The notes under the pieces are model-generated. The model worked only from the letters and a program-made list of their open reading frames with translations, had not been told where the DNA came from and searched no databases. DNA of 64,000 nucleotides from Pandoraea cepalis (GTDB lineage: Bacteria; Pseudomonadota; Gammaproteobacteria; Burkholderiales; Burkholderiaceae): NCBI RefSeq assembly GCF_902459665.1, contig NZ_CABPSL010000010.1, positions 105,991-169,990 of the forward strand. The letters are read 5' to 3'. The translations under genes were made by a program, and so were the position numbers. This document shows, one piece after another, positions 36,739-45,770 of the stretch (within the stretch, counting starts at the first letter, position 1; the number at the start of each line of letters is the position of its first letter).

Positions 36739-37373
36739 GCTGGCGCTCCTGTTGCGCCGGGGCCGGGGCCGGGGCCGGGGCCTGGCAGGCGAATGCCGGT
36801 GTTCATCAACATGGTCGTGAGCGCAATCAGTGGCAAGCCGATGAGCGCGGTCGGGTCGTCATTCTCGATGGTTTCGAGCAGCATGATGCCCAGTCCTTCG
36901 GATTTGGCGGCGCCGGCGCAGTCGTAGGGGGTCTCCGCATGAAGATAGGCGGCGAGCGCCTCGTCGGGCAGATTGCGGAACTTCACCCGTGTCACGACAT
37001 CTTTGGCCTGACTTTCGCCGTTGCGGGCATCGTGCACGCACAGGGCAGAGTGAAACTCGACGACCTTGCCGCGCATGTCGCGCAACTGTGTCATGGCGTT
37101 CTCGAAATTGCCGGGTTTGCCGATCTGGCGGCCTTCGAACGTGGCGACCTGGTCGGCACCGATGACGATGGCGCCCGGTCGGCGCCCGGCCACCGCCTGG
37201 GCCTTCTGACGGGCCAGGCGCAGCGAGGTATCGCGCGGCATCTCGCCGGGGGCGGGCGTTTCGTCGATGTCCGGGACGTCGACCGTGAAGGGCACGCGCA
37301 GGCGCTCGAGCAACTCACGTCGATAGCGCGATCCGGAGGCCAGGATCACGGGTGGCGGGGGATGTGCGGTCAT
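36735..37373 (-). CDS. Maf-like nucleoside triphosphate pyrophosphatase (YceF type)
   Basis: 212 residues. The N-terminal ILASGSRYRRELLERL (about 10-25) is the Maf signature, and the catalytic Asp of the central GADQVA segment (about 72-77) is present. Maf/YceF enzymes hydrolyse non-canonical or modified nucleotides such as m7GTP. The C-terminus carries a Pro-Gly repeat encoded by four copies of CCGGGG. It is divergent from yceD, as in E. coli. Confidence 0.93.
   Translation of the reverse strand: MTAHPPPPVILASGSRYRRELLERLRVPFTVDVPDIDETPAPGEMPRDTSLRLARQKAQAVAGRRPGAIVIGADQVATFEGRQIGKPGNFENAMTQLRDMRGKVVEFHSALCVHDARNGESQAKDVVTRVKFRNLPDEALAAYLHAETPYDCAGAAKSEGLGIMLLETIENDDPTALIGLPLIALTTMLMNTGIRLPGPGPGPGPGATGAPA
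36757..36782. repeat. Hexanucleotide tandem repeat (CCGGGG)4 in the maf tail
   Basis: Four exact head-to-tail copies of CCGGGG at 36757-36780 plus CC. On the coding strand they encode a Pro-Gly run. Gain or loss of a unit would keep the frame and change two residues. Confidence 0.9.
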
Positions 37374-37386
37374 CAGGTTTAAGTGT

Positions 37387-37415
37387 TTGACGAGAAACGA
37401 AAAACTATTTAGAAT
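37387..37415 (+). promoter_or_regulatory. Promoter of the yceD-rpmF-fab cluster
   Basis: TTGACG (37387-37392) and TAGAAT (37410-37415), exactly 17 bases apart, directed toward yceD. The start of transcription would be near 37422, giving a leader of about 140 bases. Confidence 0.7.
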
Positions 37416-37561
37416 TCACGGCTTTTGCAATCTGGCGCTCGGTCCCGCCAGTCTGCGCGGTACGGGTCCAAACGTCCGGAAACGGTATTGGATCAAGGTG
37501 CTGCGAGTGGCAGGGGACGTTGAAAACGCGCTCAGATGCGCCAAAGGCAAGGATGAGCGTG

Positions 37562-38155
37562 ATGAACGAATATATCGTCGATCTGTTCGAATTCGCGCGT
37601 ACCGGCCGGGTGGCGGAAGGTGACGTGCAACTTGCGGCATTGCCGCGCATGGTAACCGAAGTGCCTGCCGAAGTCTCGGCGTCGGGGCGCGCCGAGGGCG
37701 TGTTCCACTGGCGCGCCGAAGGCGTCGAGAAGCAGGTGCTGCGTGCCGACGGGAAGCCCACGGTGGCGCAGTTCCTGACGCTGTCGGTCGAAGGCCCGAT
37801 GTGGCTCGAATGCCAGCGATGCCTCACGCCGTACCAGGAGCCGCTCGATTCGGAGACGACCTTCGAGGTTGTGCGTGACGAAGCGGCCGCGGAAGCCCGG
37901 CCCCTCGATGAAGATGAGTTCGAGGCGTTGGTCGGCTCCAAACATTTCGATTTGCGCGAGCTGATCGAGGAAGAATTGCTGTTGGCTTTGCCGATCGTGC
38001 CCAAGCACGAGGTGTGTCCGACTGTGCACGAAAGCCTGGCCACGGGCGACGACGGGTTGACCGAACCTGCCCCGCCGCCCGAAGAAGAGGATAAGCCGTC
38101 TCCGTTCGCGGCGCTGGCAGCGCTCAAGCGCTCGCCGGACAAGGACGGAAAGTAA
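37562..38155 (+). CDS. yceD: YceD/DUF177 family protein (23S rRNA accumulation protein)
   Basis: About 197 residues (an ATG nine bases upstream is also in frame; AAGGA spaced nine bases favours 37562). The conserved CxxC stretch ECQRCLTPYQEP (about 85-96) and an acidic patch after it are typical of DUF177. YceD is required for normal 23S rRNA levels in E. coli and plants. It is always found just before rpmF, as here, so it is taken as the first gene of the ribosome/fatty-acid transcription unit. Confidence 0.92.
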   Translation: MNEYIVDLFEFARTGRVAEGDVQLAALPRMVTEVPAEVSASGRAEGVFHWRAEGVEKQVLRADGKPTVAQFLTLSVEGPMWLECQRCLTPYQEPLDSETTFEVVRDEAAAEARPLDEDEFEALVGSKHFDLRELIEEELLLALPIVPKHEVCPTVHESLATGDDGLTEPAPPPEEEDKPSPFAALAALKRSPDKDGK

Positions 38156-38283
38156 CGTGCGGCCGGGTCTCCGGCGCACCAAAGTACAAGTTTGCGTTAG
38201 TCGCACAGGTCGGGCCGACAGGCCGACACCGTAGGGCGGCGCTCGAACTGTGTTAAAATTTCGCGATATTTTGAGGAGTTATC

Positions 38284-38463
38284 ATGGCCGTTCAACAGAA
38301 CAAGAAGTCGCCGTCGAAGCGCGGCATGCACCGTTCGCACGATTTCCTGACCGCGCCGGCGACTGCCGTCGAGCCGACGTCGGGTGAGACGCATATGCGT
38401 CACCACATCTCGCCGAACGGTTTCTACCGTGGTCGCAAGGTCATCAAGACCAAGAACGACTAA
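38284..38463 (+). CDS. rpmF: 50S ribosomal protein L32
   Basis: 59 residues starting [20 protein letters not shown], the standard L32 size and opening. A GAGG ribosome-binding site stands seven bases before the ATG. It has no zinc-binding cysteine pairs, so it is the zinc-independent form. It lies 128 bases after yceD; GTTAAAAT at about 38252-38259 in that gap could be a -10 box of an additional promoter. A terminator-like hairpin follows before plsX. Confidence 0.96.
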   Translation: MAVQQNKKSPSKRGMHRSHDFLTAPATAVEPTSGETHMRHHISPNGFYRGRKVIKTKND

Positions 38464-38520
38464 CTCGGCCCTCCAGGCGATACGCGCCCATCATGGCGCT
38501 GTTTGATCGTCCGATGTGGC

Positions 38521-38550
38521 AAAAGCGGCACTCATCCTGCCGCTTTTTTT
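38521..38550 (+). terminator. Intrinsic terminator (attenuator) between rpmF and plsX
   Basis: Perfect 10-bp stem AAAAGCGGCA / TGCCGCTTTT with a seven-base loop and a TTT run. It lies inside the cluster, 58 bases after the rpmF stop and 31 before the plsX start, so it should make plsX-fab expression lower than rpmF. Confidence 0.8.
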
Positions 38551-38581
38551 GTTACCTGTACCGCAAGCCAATCACGTCGAC

Positions 38582-39634
38582 ATGACAGTCACCCTGACGA
38601 TCGATTGCATGGGCGGAGATCACGGCCCATCGGTGACGGTGCCGGCCGCGGTTCGCTTCGTGCAGTCCACCGACGATGTCGAACTTGTGCTGGTCGGACA
38701 GCAGGAGGTCATTAACGCGCAACTCGCAAAGTTGCGCGCGACGGATCACCCGCGCCTGTCCGTGGTCAACGCGACCGAAGTTGTCGCGATGGACGACTCC
38801 GTCGAGACCGCCCTGCGCAGGAAGAAAGACTCCTCGATGCGTGTGGCGCTCAACCTGGTCAAGGACGCGCGCGCGCAAGCCTGCGTATCCGCCGGCAATA
38901 CCGGCGCGTTGATGGCCGTCTCGCGCTATGTGCTCAAGACGCTGCCGGGCATCGAGCGGCCCGCCATCGCCACCGTGCTGCCGAACCAGAAGGGCGGTTA
39001 CACCACGATGCTCGATCTCGGCGCGAACGTCGATTGCGAGCCGACCCACTTGCTGCAATTCGCCGAGATGGGCCATGCGCTCGTCGCGGCGGTCGATGGC
39101 AAGGAGCGTCCGTCGATCGGCCTGCTTAATATTGGCGAAGAAGTCATCAAGGGCAACGACGTCATCCGGCAGGCCGGCGAGCTGTTGCGCGGCTCCACGC
39201 TGAACTTCTACGGCAACGTGGAGGGCAACGATATCTATCGCGGCACGACCGACATCGTCGTGTGCGACGGATTCGTGGGCAATGTTGCCCTCAAGACTTC
39301 CGAAGGCCTGGCACAAATGCTCGGCGACATGATCCGCGAAGAATTCACCCGTACGTGGTGGACGAAGGTGATCGCTGTCGTTGCGCTGCCGATTCTCTCC
39401 CGCTTCAAAAGCCGCGTCGATCATCGCCGTTACAACGGGGCAGCATTGCTCGGGTTGCGTGCGCTCGTGATCAAGAGCCATGGCTCCGCCGATGCCTACT
39501 CGTTTGAATGGGCCATCAAACGCGGCTATGATGCAGTTCGCAACGGCGTGCTCGACCGTTTGTCGCGCGCCATGCATGAGAATCAGACCCAGCTCCAGGA
39601 CAACAAGCCGGTGGGCGCCATTCCGGCGCTCTGA
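38582..39634 (+). CDS. plsX: Phosphate acyltransferase PlsX
   Basis: 350 residues with the family opening [15 protein letters not shown] and the conserved [10 protein letters not shown] segment (about 101-110). PlsX makes acyl-phosphate from acyl-ACP, the acyl donor for PlsY in phospholipid synthesis. The ATG at 38582 is chosen because the 22 residues upstream in the open frame are encoded by the rpmF terminator and do not resemble the family. fabH follows after 39 bases. Confidence 0.96.
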   Translation: MTVTLTIDCMGGDHGPSVTVPAAVRFVQSTDDVELVLVGQQEVINAQLAKLRATDHPRLSVVNATEVVAMDDSVETALRRKKDSSMRVALNLVKDARAQACVSAGNTGALMAVSRYVLKTLPGIERPAIATVLPNQKGGYTTMLDLGANVDCEPTHLLQFAEMGHALVAAVDGKERPSIGLLNIGEEVIKGNDVIRQAGELLRGSTLNFYGNVEGNDIYRGTTDIVVCDGFVGNVALKTSEGLAQMLGDMIREEFTRTWWTKVIAVVALPILSRFKSRVDHRRYNGAALLGLRALVIKSHGSADAYSFEWAIKRGYDAVRNGVLDRLSRAMHENQTQLQDNKPVGAIPAL

Positions 39635-39673
39635 CGCCGGCGGCCTCGCTCCGGCGCTCTAACCGATCATAAG

Positions 39674-40663
39674 ATGACTCAGTCCACGATTCATTCCCGC
39701 GTCGTTGGTACCGGCAGCTACCTGCCGGCGCGCCGCGTGACCAATCAGCAGTTGGCCGACGAGCTGGCCACCCGTGGCATCGAGACGAGCGACGAGTGGA
39801 TCGTTGCTCGCACCGGTATCCAGGCTCGCCATTTCGCCGCGCCCGATCAAACGAGCAGCGACATGGCGGTGGAAGCCGCCAGGCGCGCGCTCGACATGGC
39901 CGGCTTGAGCGCCAACCAGCTCGACCTCATCATCGTCGCCACGTCGACGCCGGATTTCGTGTTCCCGAGCACCGCCTGCCTCGTGCAGAACAAGCTCGGT
40001 ATCGACAACGGCTGCGCGGCGTTCGACATTCAGGCGGTTTGCTCCGGCTTTGCCTACGCCATGGCGACGGCCGACAACTTCATTCGCACCGGTGCGTACC
40101 GCAACGTCCTCGTGATCGGTGCCGAGACCTTCTCGCGCATTCTCGATTTCACGGACCGCACGACCTGCGTGCTGTTCGGCGACGGTGCGGGCGCGGTCGT
40201 GTTGCAGGCGTCCAGCGAGCCGGGCATTCTGGCGAGCGCGCTGCATGCGGACGGCAGCCACGCGAACATTCTGTGCGTGCCGGGCAATGTGAGCGGCGGC
40301 GCGGTGCAGGGCGAAGCGTTCCTCTATATGGACGGCCAGGCCGTGTTCAAGCTGGCGGTGCGCGTGCTGGAAAAAGTGGCCAACGAGGCCCTTGAGAAGG
40401 CCGGTTTGGCGGCGTCGGCGATCGACTGGCTGATTCCTCATCAGGCCAACCTGCGCATCATGACGAGCACGGCCCGCAAGCTCGGACTGCCGGAAGAGAA
40501 GATGGTCGTGACCGTCGACCAGCATGGCAATACGTCGGCCGCGTCGATTCCGCTGGCGCTCGACGTCGCGGTTCGTGACGGGCGCATCAAGCCGGGCCAG
40601 AACGTCATGATCGAAGGCGTGGGCGGCGGCTTTACGTGGGGCGCCGTGCTGTTCCGCATGTAA
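39674..40663 (+). CDS. fabH: 3-oxoacyl-ACP synthase III (FabH)
   Basis: 329 residues, normal length. The catalytic triad is visible: Cys in [11 protein letters not shown] (about 119), His in [10 protein letters not shown] (about 256) and Asn in [10 protein letters not shown] (about 286). FabH condenses acetyl-CoA with malonyl-ACP to start fatty acid synthesis. It begins 39 bases after plsX and ends in a strongly structured spacer before fabD. Confidence 0.97.
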   Translation: MTQSTIHSRVVGTGSYLPARRVTNQQLADELATRGIETSDEWIVARTGIQARHFAAPDQTSSDMAVEAARRALDMAGLSANQLDLIIVATSTPDFVFPSTACLVQNKLGIDNGCAAFDIQAVCSGFAYAMATADNFIRTGAYRNVLVIGAETFSRILDFTDRTTCVLFGDGAGAVVLQASSEPGILASALHADGSHANILCVPGNVSGGAVQGEAFLYMDGQAVFKLAVRVLEKVANEALEKAGLAASAIDWLIPHQANLRIMTSTARKLGLPEEKMVVTVDQHGNTSAASIPLALDVAVRDGRIKPGQNVMIEGVGGGFTWGAVLFRM

Positions 40664-40690
40664 GTGGACCCGGCGCCAAGGCGCCACGCG

Positions 40691-40749
40691 GACCTGACGG
40701 TGGGCCTTCGGGGCGCCGCGTGGGGCGGCGCGCCCCACGCCGCCAGGTC
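40691..40749 (+). other. Strongly structured spacer between fabH and fabD
   Basis: An outer stem GACCTGACGG/CCGCCAGGTC (40691-40700 with 40740-40749, one mismatch) encloses a perfect 10-bp hairpin GCGTGGGGCG/CGCCCCACGC with a three-base loop (40718-40740; the stems share base 40740). No T-run follows, so it is not a classic terminator; it could be an RNA processing or stability element. Confidence 0.6.
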
Positions 40750-40803
40750 GGTGCGCGACAGGGTGCCGCAATGTTTCTGAATCTGACTGCAAAACCAGGC
40801 GCT

Positions 40804-41733
40804 ATGACATTCGCTTTCGTTTTCCCGGGACAAGGTTCCCAATCGGTGGGCATGCTCGATGCCTTCGCGGACAACGCGGTAGTGCGCGAGACCCTTGCCG
40901 AAGCTTCGGATGCCCTTGGGCAGGATATGGGCAAGCTGATCGCCGCCGGCCCGGCCGAAGACCTCAATCTGACGACCAACACTCAGCCGGTGATGCTCAC
41001 CGCCGCCTACGCGATGTACCGCGCATGGTTGGCCGAGGGCGGTGCCAAGCCCGCGTTCGTTGCGGGCCACAGCCTCGGTGAATACACGGCGCTGGTCGCC
41101 GCGGGCGTCATCGCGTTCAAGGACGCCGTGCCGCTCGTGCGTTTTCGCGCGCAAGCGATGCAGGAGGCCGTGCCCGTCGGGCAAGGGGGCATGGCGGCCA
41201 TTCTGGGGCTGGATGACGACACCGTTCGCAATGTCTGCGCCGAAGCATCGGCCGCGGGCGTCGTCGAGGCCGTCAATTTCAATGCTCCGGCACAGGTCGT
41301 GATTGCCGGCGCGAAGGCGGGCGTGGAAAAAGCCTGCGAACTGGCGAAGGCCGCCGGGGCAAAGCGCGCGCTCGTGCTGCCGGTGTCGGCGCCGTTCCAC
41401 TCGTCGCTGCTCAAGCCGGCGTCGGATCGTCTGCGCGAATATCTGGCCGACGTGACGTTCAGCGCGCCGCAGATTCCGCTCGTCAACAATGTCGATGTCG
41501 CCGTCGAAACCGACGTGGCGCGCATCAAGGAGGCGTTGGTGCGTCAGGCCGCGGCGCCGGTGCGCTGGGTCGAATCGGTCAAATGGCTCGCGGCGCAGGG
41601 GGTGACCCAAGTCGTTGAATGTGGTCCGGGCAAGGTGCTGAGCGGCCTGACCAAGCGCATCGACGGCACGCTCACCGGGCTCGCGATCACCGATCCGGCG
41701 TCGCTCGGCGACGTGCGCGCGCAACTCTCGTAA
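40804..41733 (+). CDS. fabD: Malonyl-CoA:ACP transacylase (FabD)
   Basis: 309 residues from ATG 40804, the family start TFAFVFPGQGSQSVGM. The nucleophile Ser is in GHSLGE (about 91-96), the catalytic His in APFHSSLL (about 199), and the FPGQGSQ loop is at the N-terminus. FabD loads malonate on ACP. An in-frame ATG at 40771 would add 11 residues and is less likely. Confidence 0.97.
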   Translation: MTFAFVFPGQGSQSVGMLDAFADNAVVRETLAEASDALGQDMGKLIAAGPAEDLNLTTNTQPVMLTAAYAMYRAWLAEGGAKPAFVAGHSLGEYTALVAAGVIAFKDAVPLVRFRAQAMQEAVPVGQGGMAAILGLDDDTVRNVCAEASAAGVVEAVNFNAPAQVVIAGAKAGVEKACELAKAAGAKRALVLPVSAPFHSSLLKPASDRLREYLADVTFSAPQIPLVNNVDVAVETDVARIKEALVRQAAAPVRWVESVKWLAAQGVTQVVECGPGKVLSGLTKRIDGTLTGLAITDPASLGDVRAQLS

Positions 41734-41757
41734 GACACAGTCAAGGGTATTTCTCTC

Positions 41758-42507
41758 ATGAGCAAGCAACTCGATAACCACGTGGCGCTGGTGACCGGCG
41801 CTTCGCGCGGCATCGGTCGTGCCATTGCCCTCGAACTCGCTCGCCAGGGGGCGACGGTTGTGGGCACCGCCACCAGCGAAGCCGGCGCGCAGGGCATTAC
41901 CGCGTATTTCAGCGAGGCCGGTGTGACGGGCAAGGGCATCGTCCTGAATGTGACCGATGCCGAAGGCGTGGCTGCGGCACTCGACGACATCCTCAAGCAG
42001 TACGGCAAGCTCGACGTCCTCGTCAATAACGCCGGCATCACGCGCGATAATCTCGCCATGCGGATGAAGGACGACGAGTGGGACGACGTGATCGACACGA
42101 ACCTCAAGGCGATCTTCCGTCTGTCGCGAGCGGTCATCAAGCCGATGATGAAGGCGCGCAGCGGCCGCATCATCAACGTGACGTCGGTCGTCGGCTCGGC
42201 GGGCAACCCGGGCCAGGCCAATTACGCGGCCGCCAAGGCGGGCGTTGCCGGGATGGCCCGTTCGCTGGCCGCCGAGATTGGCAGCCGAAACATCACCGTC
42301 AACTGTGTCGCCCCGGGCTTCATCGACACCGATATGACCAAGGCGCTGGGCGAAGCGCAGCACGAGGCGCTCAAGGCACGGATTCCGCTGGGCCGCCTCG
42401 GTGCGCCGGAAGACATCGCCAACGCCGTGGCGTTTCTCGCGTCGCCGCAGGCGGGTTACATCACCGGGACGACGCTGCACGTGAACGGTGGCATGTTCAT
42501 GAATTAA
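41758..42507 (+). CDS. fabG: 3-oxoacyl-ACP reductase (FabG)
   Basis: 249 residues, a classical short-chain dehydrogenase. The NADPH loop TGASRGIG is at about 15-22, NNAGIT at about 88-93, the catalytic Ser is in TSVVGSAG (about 140-147) and the Tyr-x3-Lys pair is YAAAK (about 156-160). FabG reduces 3-oxoacyl-ACP in each elongation round. It begins 24 bases after fabD. Confidence 0.97.
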   Translation: MSKQLDNHVALVTGASRGIGRAIALELARQGATVVGTATSEAGAQGITAYFSEAGVTGKGIVLNVTDAEGVAAALDDILKQYGKLDVLVNNAGITRDNLAMRMKDDEWDDVIDTNLKAIFRLSRAVIKPMMKARSGRIINVTSVVGSAGNPGQANYAAAKAGVAGMARSLAAEIGSRNITVNCVAPGFIDTDMTKALGEAQHEALKARIPLGRLGAPEDIANAVAFLASPQAGYITGTTLHVNGGMFMN

Positions 42508-42595
42508 GGGAATTTCGTCGGAATTGTGCTGATAATGCGCAATTTTGAGCGATATTGAACATTATTTGGCGCAGGCTAACTTTGCTTGGCAAACC

Positions 42596-42604
42596 TGTTA
42601 AAAT
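42596..42604 (+). promoter_or_regulatory. Possible extended -10 promoter of acpP
   Basis: TGTTAAAAT fits an extended -10 element (TGn plus TAAAAT) 40 bases before the acpP start; no clear -35 is seen. A weak hairpin AATTGTGC/GCGCAATT at 42522-42544 precedes it and might end fabG transcription. A separate acpP promoter would match the need for abundant ACP. Confidence 0.4.
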
Positions 42605-42643
42605 GCGCGCACTTGTCTGAACTAACTACCCCGGAGGGTTTGA

Positions 42644-42883
42644 ATGGATAACATTGAGCAACGCGTCAAGAAGATCGTCGCCGAACAACTTGGTGTGAAC
42701 GAAGCTGACGTCAAGAACGAATCCAGCTTTGTGAACGATCTCGGCGCCGACTCGCTCGACACGGTTGAGCTGGTGATGGCACTGGAAGAAGAGTTCGAGA
42801 CGGAAATCCCGGACGAGCAAGCTGAAAAGATCACCACGGTGCAGCAAGCCATCGATTACGTTCAAGGCAATTCCAAGGCCTAA
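42644..42883 (+). CDS. acpP: Acyl carrier protein
   Basis: 79 residues, acidic, with the phosphopantetheine attachment Ser in GADSLDTVE (about 34-42; Ser about 37). It carries growing acyl chains for all fab enzymes and is activated by AcpS, encoded in this window at about 55.6 kb. GGAGG stands seven bases before the ATG, a strong ribosome-binding site. It is followed by a large terminator hairpin before fabF. Confidence 0.98.
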   Translation: MDNIEQRVKKIVAEQLGVNEADVKNESSFVNDLGADSLDTVELVMALEEEFETEIPDEQAEKITTVQQAIDYVQGNSKA

Positions 42884-42950
42884 GAGGCCCGCGGAGGATC
42901 GCCTGGACGGCCGGGGTGCCGACCGGTTCCCGGCGCCAGGCATGCCTGTC

Positions 42951-43002
42951 AGCCGCAGGGAGCACAGGGTCGAACCCTGTCGCCTCTGTGGCTTTTGTTT
43001 TG
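42951..43002 (+). terminator. Intrinsic terminator (attenuator) between acpP and fabF
   Basis: A long hairpin: lower stem AGCCGCAGGG with CTCTGTGGCT (10 pairs including two G-U), internal loop, upper stem ACAGGGT/ACCCTGT, then TTTGTTTTG. The upper stem looks like a tRNA T arm but there is no tRNA here. Confidence 0.75.
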
Positions 43003-43030
43003 TAAGACCCAGCAGAAGAAGGGGAGTATC

Positions 43031-44269
43031 GTGAGTCGTCGTCGCGTCGTCATTACCGGTCTGGGCCTGATCTCGCCGGTCGGCAACACTGTTGCCGAGG
43101 GTTGGGAGAATCTGGTCGCAGGCCGTTCGGGCATCGCCAACATCACGAAGTTCGATGCGAGCGAATTCAAGGTGCAATTCGCCGGCGAAGTCAAAAACTT
43201 CGAGACCGAGAAGTATCTGTCGGCCAAAGAAGCGCGCCGCATGGATACCTTTATCCATTACGGCCTCGCCGCAGGCATTCAGGCGTTCGAAGACAGTGGC
43301 CTCGCCGTCACCGAAGCGAACGCGGAACGTATTGGCGTGCTGGTCGGTTCGGGCATTGGCGGTCTGCCGATGATCGAAGACACGCATGACGATTTGCTCA
43401 AAGGCGGCCCGCGCAAGATTTCCCCGTTCTTCGTGCCGGGCTCGATCATCAACATGATCTCGGGCCACCTGTCGATCAAGTACGGCCTGAAGGGGCCGAA
43501 CCTGGCGATCGTTACCGCCTGCACGACCGGTCTTCACTGTATCGGTCAGGCCGCGCGCATGATCCAGTACGGCGACGCCGACGCGGTGCTTGCCGGCGGT
43601 GCTGAATCTACGGTGTCGCCGCTGGGGATTGGCGGTTTTGCCGCGATGACCGCGCTGTCCACGCGCAACGACGATCCGGCGACGGCCAGCCGTCCGTGGG
43701 ACAAGGATCGCGACGGCTTCGTGCTGGGCGAAGGCGCCGGCGTGATGATGGTCGAAGAGTACGAGCACGCCAAGGCGCGCGGCGCGAAGATCTACGCCGA
43801 GCTGACGGGCTTCGGCATGAGCGCCGACGCGTACCACATGACGGCCCCGTGCGAAGACGGCGACGGCGCGCTGCGCGCCATGACCAACGCGCTGCGCGAT
43901 GCCGGCATCAATGCCGATACCGTGAACTATGTGAATGCGCACGGCACGTCGACCCCGCTGGGCGATATCGCCGAGACGGTTGCCGTCAAGCGCCTGATGG
44001 GCGATGCCGCCAGGAACGTCGTGGTGAACTCGACCAAGTCGATGACCGGTCACCTGTTGGGTGGCGCGGGCGGACTGGAGTCGGTGTTTACCGTGCTGGC
44101 CGTTCATCATCAGAAGTCGCCGCCGACGATCAACATCTTCAATCAGGACCCCGCTTGCGACCTGGATTACTGCGCAAACGTGGCGCGCGATCTGAAAATT
44201 GACGTCGCATTGAAGAACTCTTTCGGATTCGGCGGGACTAACGGCACGCTGGTCTTCCAGCGAGTCTAA
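43031..44269 (+). CDS. fabF: 3-oxoacyl-ACP synthase II (FabF)
   Basis: 412 residues from GTG 43031, with GGGGAG five bases upstream and the family start [17 protein letters not shown]. The Cys-His-His triad is visible: Cys in TACTTGLHC (about 164), His in NAHGTST (about 304) and His in [11 protein letters not shown] (about 341). FabF elongates unsaturated and longer acyl-ACPs. It is the last gene of the fab block; a 9-bp hairpin at 44275-44297 follows its stop. Confidence 0.97.
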   Translation: MSRRRVVITGLGLISPVGNTVAEGWENLVAGRSGIANITKFDASEFKVQFAGEVKNFETEKYLSAKEARRMDTFIHYGLAAGIQAFEDSGLAVTEANAERIGVLVGSGIGGLPMIEDTHDDLLKGGPRKISPFFVPGSIINMISGHLSIKYGLKGPNLAIVTACTTGLHCIGQAARMIQYGDADAVLAGGAESTVSPLGIGGFAAMTALSTRNDDPATASRPWDKDRDGFVLGEGAGVMMVEEYEHAKARGAKIYAELTGFGMSADAYHMTAPCEDGDGALRAMTNALRDAGINADTVNYVNAHGTSTPLGDIAETVAVKRLMGDAARNVVVNSTKSMTGHLLGGAGGLESVFTVLAVHHQKSPPTINIFNQDPACDLDYCANVARDLKIDVALKNSFGFGGTNGTLVFQRV

Positions 44270-44274
44270 GTTCG

Positions 44275-44297
44275 CGGGACGCCGCGCAGGCGTCCCG
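44275..44297 (+). terminator. Hairpin after fabF, weak terminator candidate
   Basis: Perfect 9-bp arms CGGGACGCC/GGCGTCCCG with a five-base loop, only six bases past the fabF stop. No T-run, so read-through toward rpoE is possible. Confidence 0.45.
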
Positions 44298-44436
44298 TTC
44301 CGCTGACCCACGCTCCGGTGAGTGTGCCCGGGCGTGCGGCGTAACAGACACTTCCCGCCGCGGTGGCCCGTGCTGCCGTGGAGCCATCAGGCCCGACCGG
44401 GGCCTGGCCGCCAGAGAAAATACGGATCCCAATCAG

Positions 44437-45036
44437 GTGAGTGAACGAGAAATCGACCAGGCGCTCGTCGAGCGCGTGCAAAAAGGCGACAAAGCCGCCT
44501 TCGAGCTGCTGGTCGCGAAATATCACCGCAAGATCATCCGCCTCGTATCGCGGCTCGTGCGCGACGCCGCCGAGGTCGAGGATGTGACGCAGGAGGCCTT
44601 TATCAAGGCCTACCGTGCCTTGCCGCAGTTTCGCGGCGAGTCGGCGTTCTATACCTGGCTGTATCGTATTGCTGTCAACACGGCAAAGAACCACCTGGCA
44701 ACGCAGGGACGCCGTGCACCGACTTCGACTGAAGCGAACGCTGAAGAAGCGGAAACTTTTGCCGAGGCTGATCAACTAAGGGATATCAACACGCCTGAGT
44801 CGTTGCTGATGAGCAAGCAGATTGCTCAAACGGTCAACGCGGCGATGGAGGCTTTGCCCGATGAGCTTCGAACGGCCATTACCCTGCGGGAAATCGAGGG
44901 GTTGAGCTACGAAGAGATCGCCGAAGCCATGGGGTGCCCGATCGGAACGGTCCGTTCGCGAATTTTCCGGGCGCGTGAAGCGATTGCCAGCCGGCTCAGG
45001 CCGCTGCTGGACACGCCTGACGGCAAGCGCTGGTGA
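44437..45036 (+). CDS. rpoE: RNA polymerase sigma factor RpoE (sigma-E, ECF)
   Basis: 199 residues starting at GTG 44437. Region 2 (about 10-95, with AAEVEDVTQEAFIKAYRAL and FYTWLYRIAVNTAKN) and region 4 (about 135-185, with LSYEEIAEAMGCPIGTVRSRIFRAREAI) define an ECF sigma factor of the RpoE/AlgU group. It directs the response to misfolded outer-membrane proteins. The next gene encodes its anti-sigma factor, followed by rseB and a DegP-like protease, the standard order. Confidence 0.96.
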   Translation: MSEREIDQALVERVQKGDKAAFELLVAKYHRKIIRLVSRLVRDAAEVEDVTQEAFIKAYRALPQFRGESAFYTWLYRIAVNTAKNHLATQGRRAPTSTEANAEEAETFAEADQLRDINTPESLLMSKQIAQTVNAAMEALPDELRTAITLREIEGLSYEEIAEAMGCPIGTVRSRIFRAREAIASRLRPLLDTPDGKRW

Positions 45037-45074
45037 GCGCGCCGCCGGGGAAGTTATTTTCGTTAGGGGATATC

Positions 45075-45770
45075 ATGGGATCAGCGACGGTGCAAACGCA
45101 GCGGGGGCTGCAAGCCGAGCGAATTTCCGCGTTGGTGGACGGGGAATTCGATTCGGACGAGCTGGCTGCCCTGCTGGATGAGGCTGACGCTTCCGGCCGG
45201 CCTTTGTGGGACGACTACCACCTGATTGGAGACGCCCTGCGTTCCGATGAGTTGACGTTGCCGCGATCGGAGTCGGCCTTCATGGCGGCCTTCTCGGCGC
45301 GCCTCGAAACCGAGCCTCACCTCCTCGCGCCGGCCGCACTGGCCGATGCCCAGGCAAGCGCCGCGCAGGGCGCCAAGACCGCGGGCTCGCGCGTCACCCG
45401 TATCAATCCATTCCTGCGCGTACGCCGCGTGCTGCCAACGGCGGCTGCCGCGGCGGCTGTGGCGGCGCTGTCATGGGTCGTGGTGCCGCGTCTGCAGGAT
45501 CACCCAGCCGGCGGCACGCAGCCGCAGGTGTTGGCACAGGCCGCAACGCCGGTCGCCGGGGGCAGTAACCTCACGCGCGTTACGCTGTCGCAACCGTCGC
45601 AAGCCGCCGTGGCGGCCAACGGCGCGAGTGCGGGGGCACCGAACGATCTGATCGTGCTGCGCGATGCGCGGCTTGACCAGTATCTGGCGGCACATCAGCA
45701 ATATGCCCCGACGCCGATCGGCCAGGGCGTTTCCCCTTATATGCGAGCCTCGGCGCAAGCGGACGAATAA
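45075..45770 (+). CDS. rseA: Anti-sigma-E factor RseA/MucA-type
   Basis: 231 residues from ATG 45075, which follows AGGGGA and gives a family-like start; a GTG at 45033 overlapping the rpoE stop (GTGA) is an alternative. The cytoplasmic N-terminal domain (ERISALVDGEFDSDELAALLDEA region) binds sigma-E. One membrane segment (about 118-137) and an Ala/Gln-rich periplasmic domain follow. It is cut by regulated proteolysis under envelope stress. The stop is directly followed by the rseB ATG. Confidence 0.92.
   Translation: MGSATVQTQRGLQAERISALVDGEFDSDELAALLDEADASGRPLWDDYHLIGDALRSDELTLPRSESAFMAAFSARLETEPHLLAPAALADAQASAAQGAKTAGSRVTRINPFLRVRRVLPTAAAAAAVAALSWVVVPRLQDHPAGGTQPQVLAQAATPVAGGSNLTRVTLSQPSQAAVAANGASAGAPNDLIVLRDARLDQYLAAHQQYAPTPIGQGVSPYMRASAQADE

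Noticed and set aside
40441..42480. A 679-residue minus-strand open frame across fabH-fabD-fabG
   Set aside because: Shadow of three enzymes with intact catalytic motifs on the other strand.
42964..42980. ACAGGGTCGAACCCTGT, which resembles a tRNA T arm
   Set aside because: No acceptor, D or anticodon arms fit around it; it is the upper stem of the acpP/fabF terminator hairpin.
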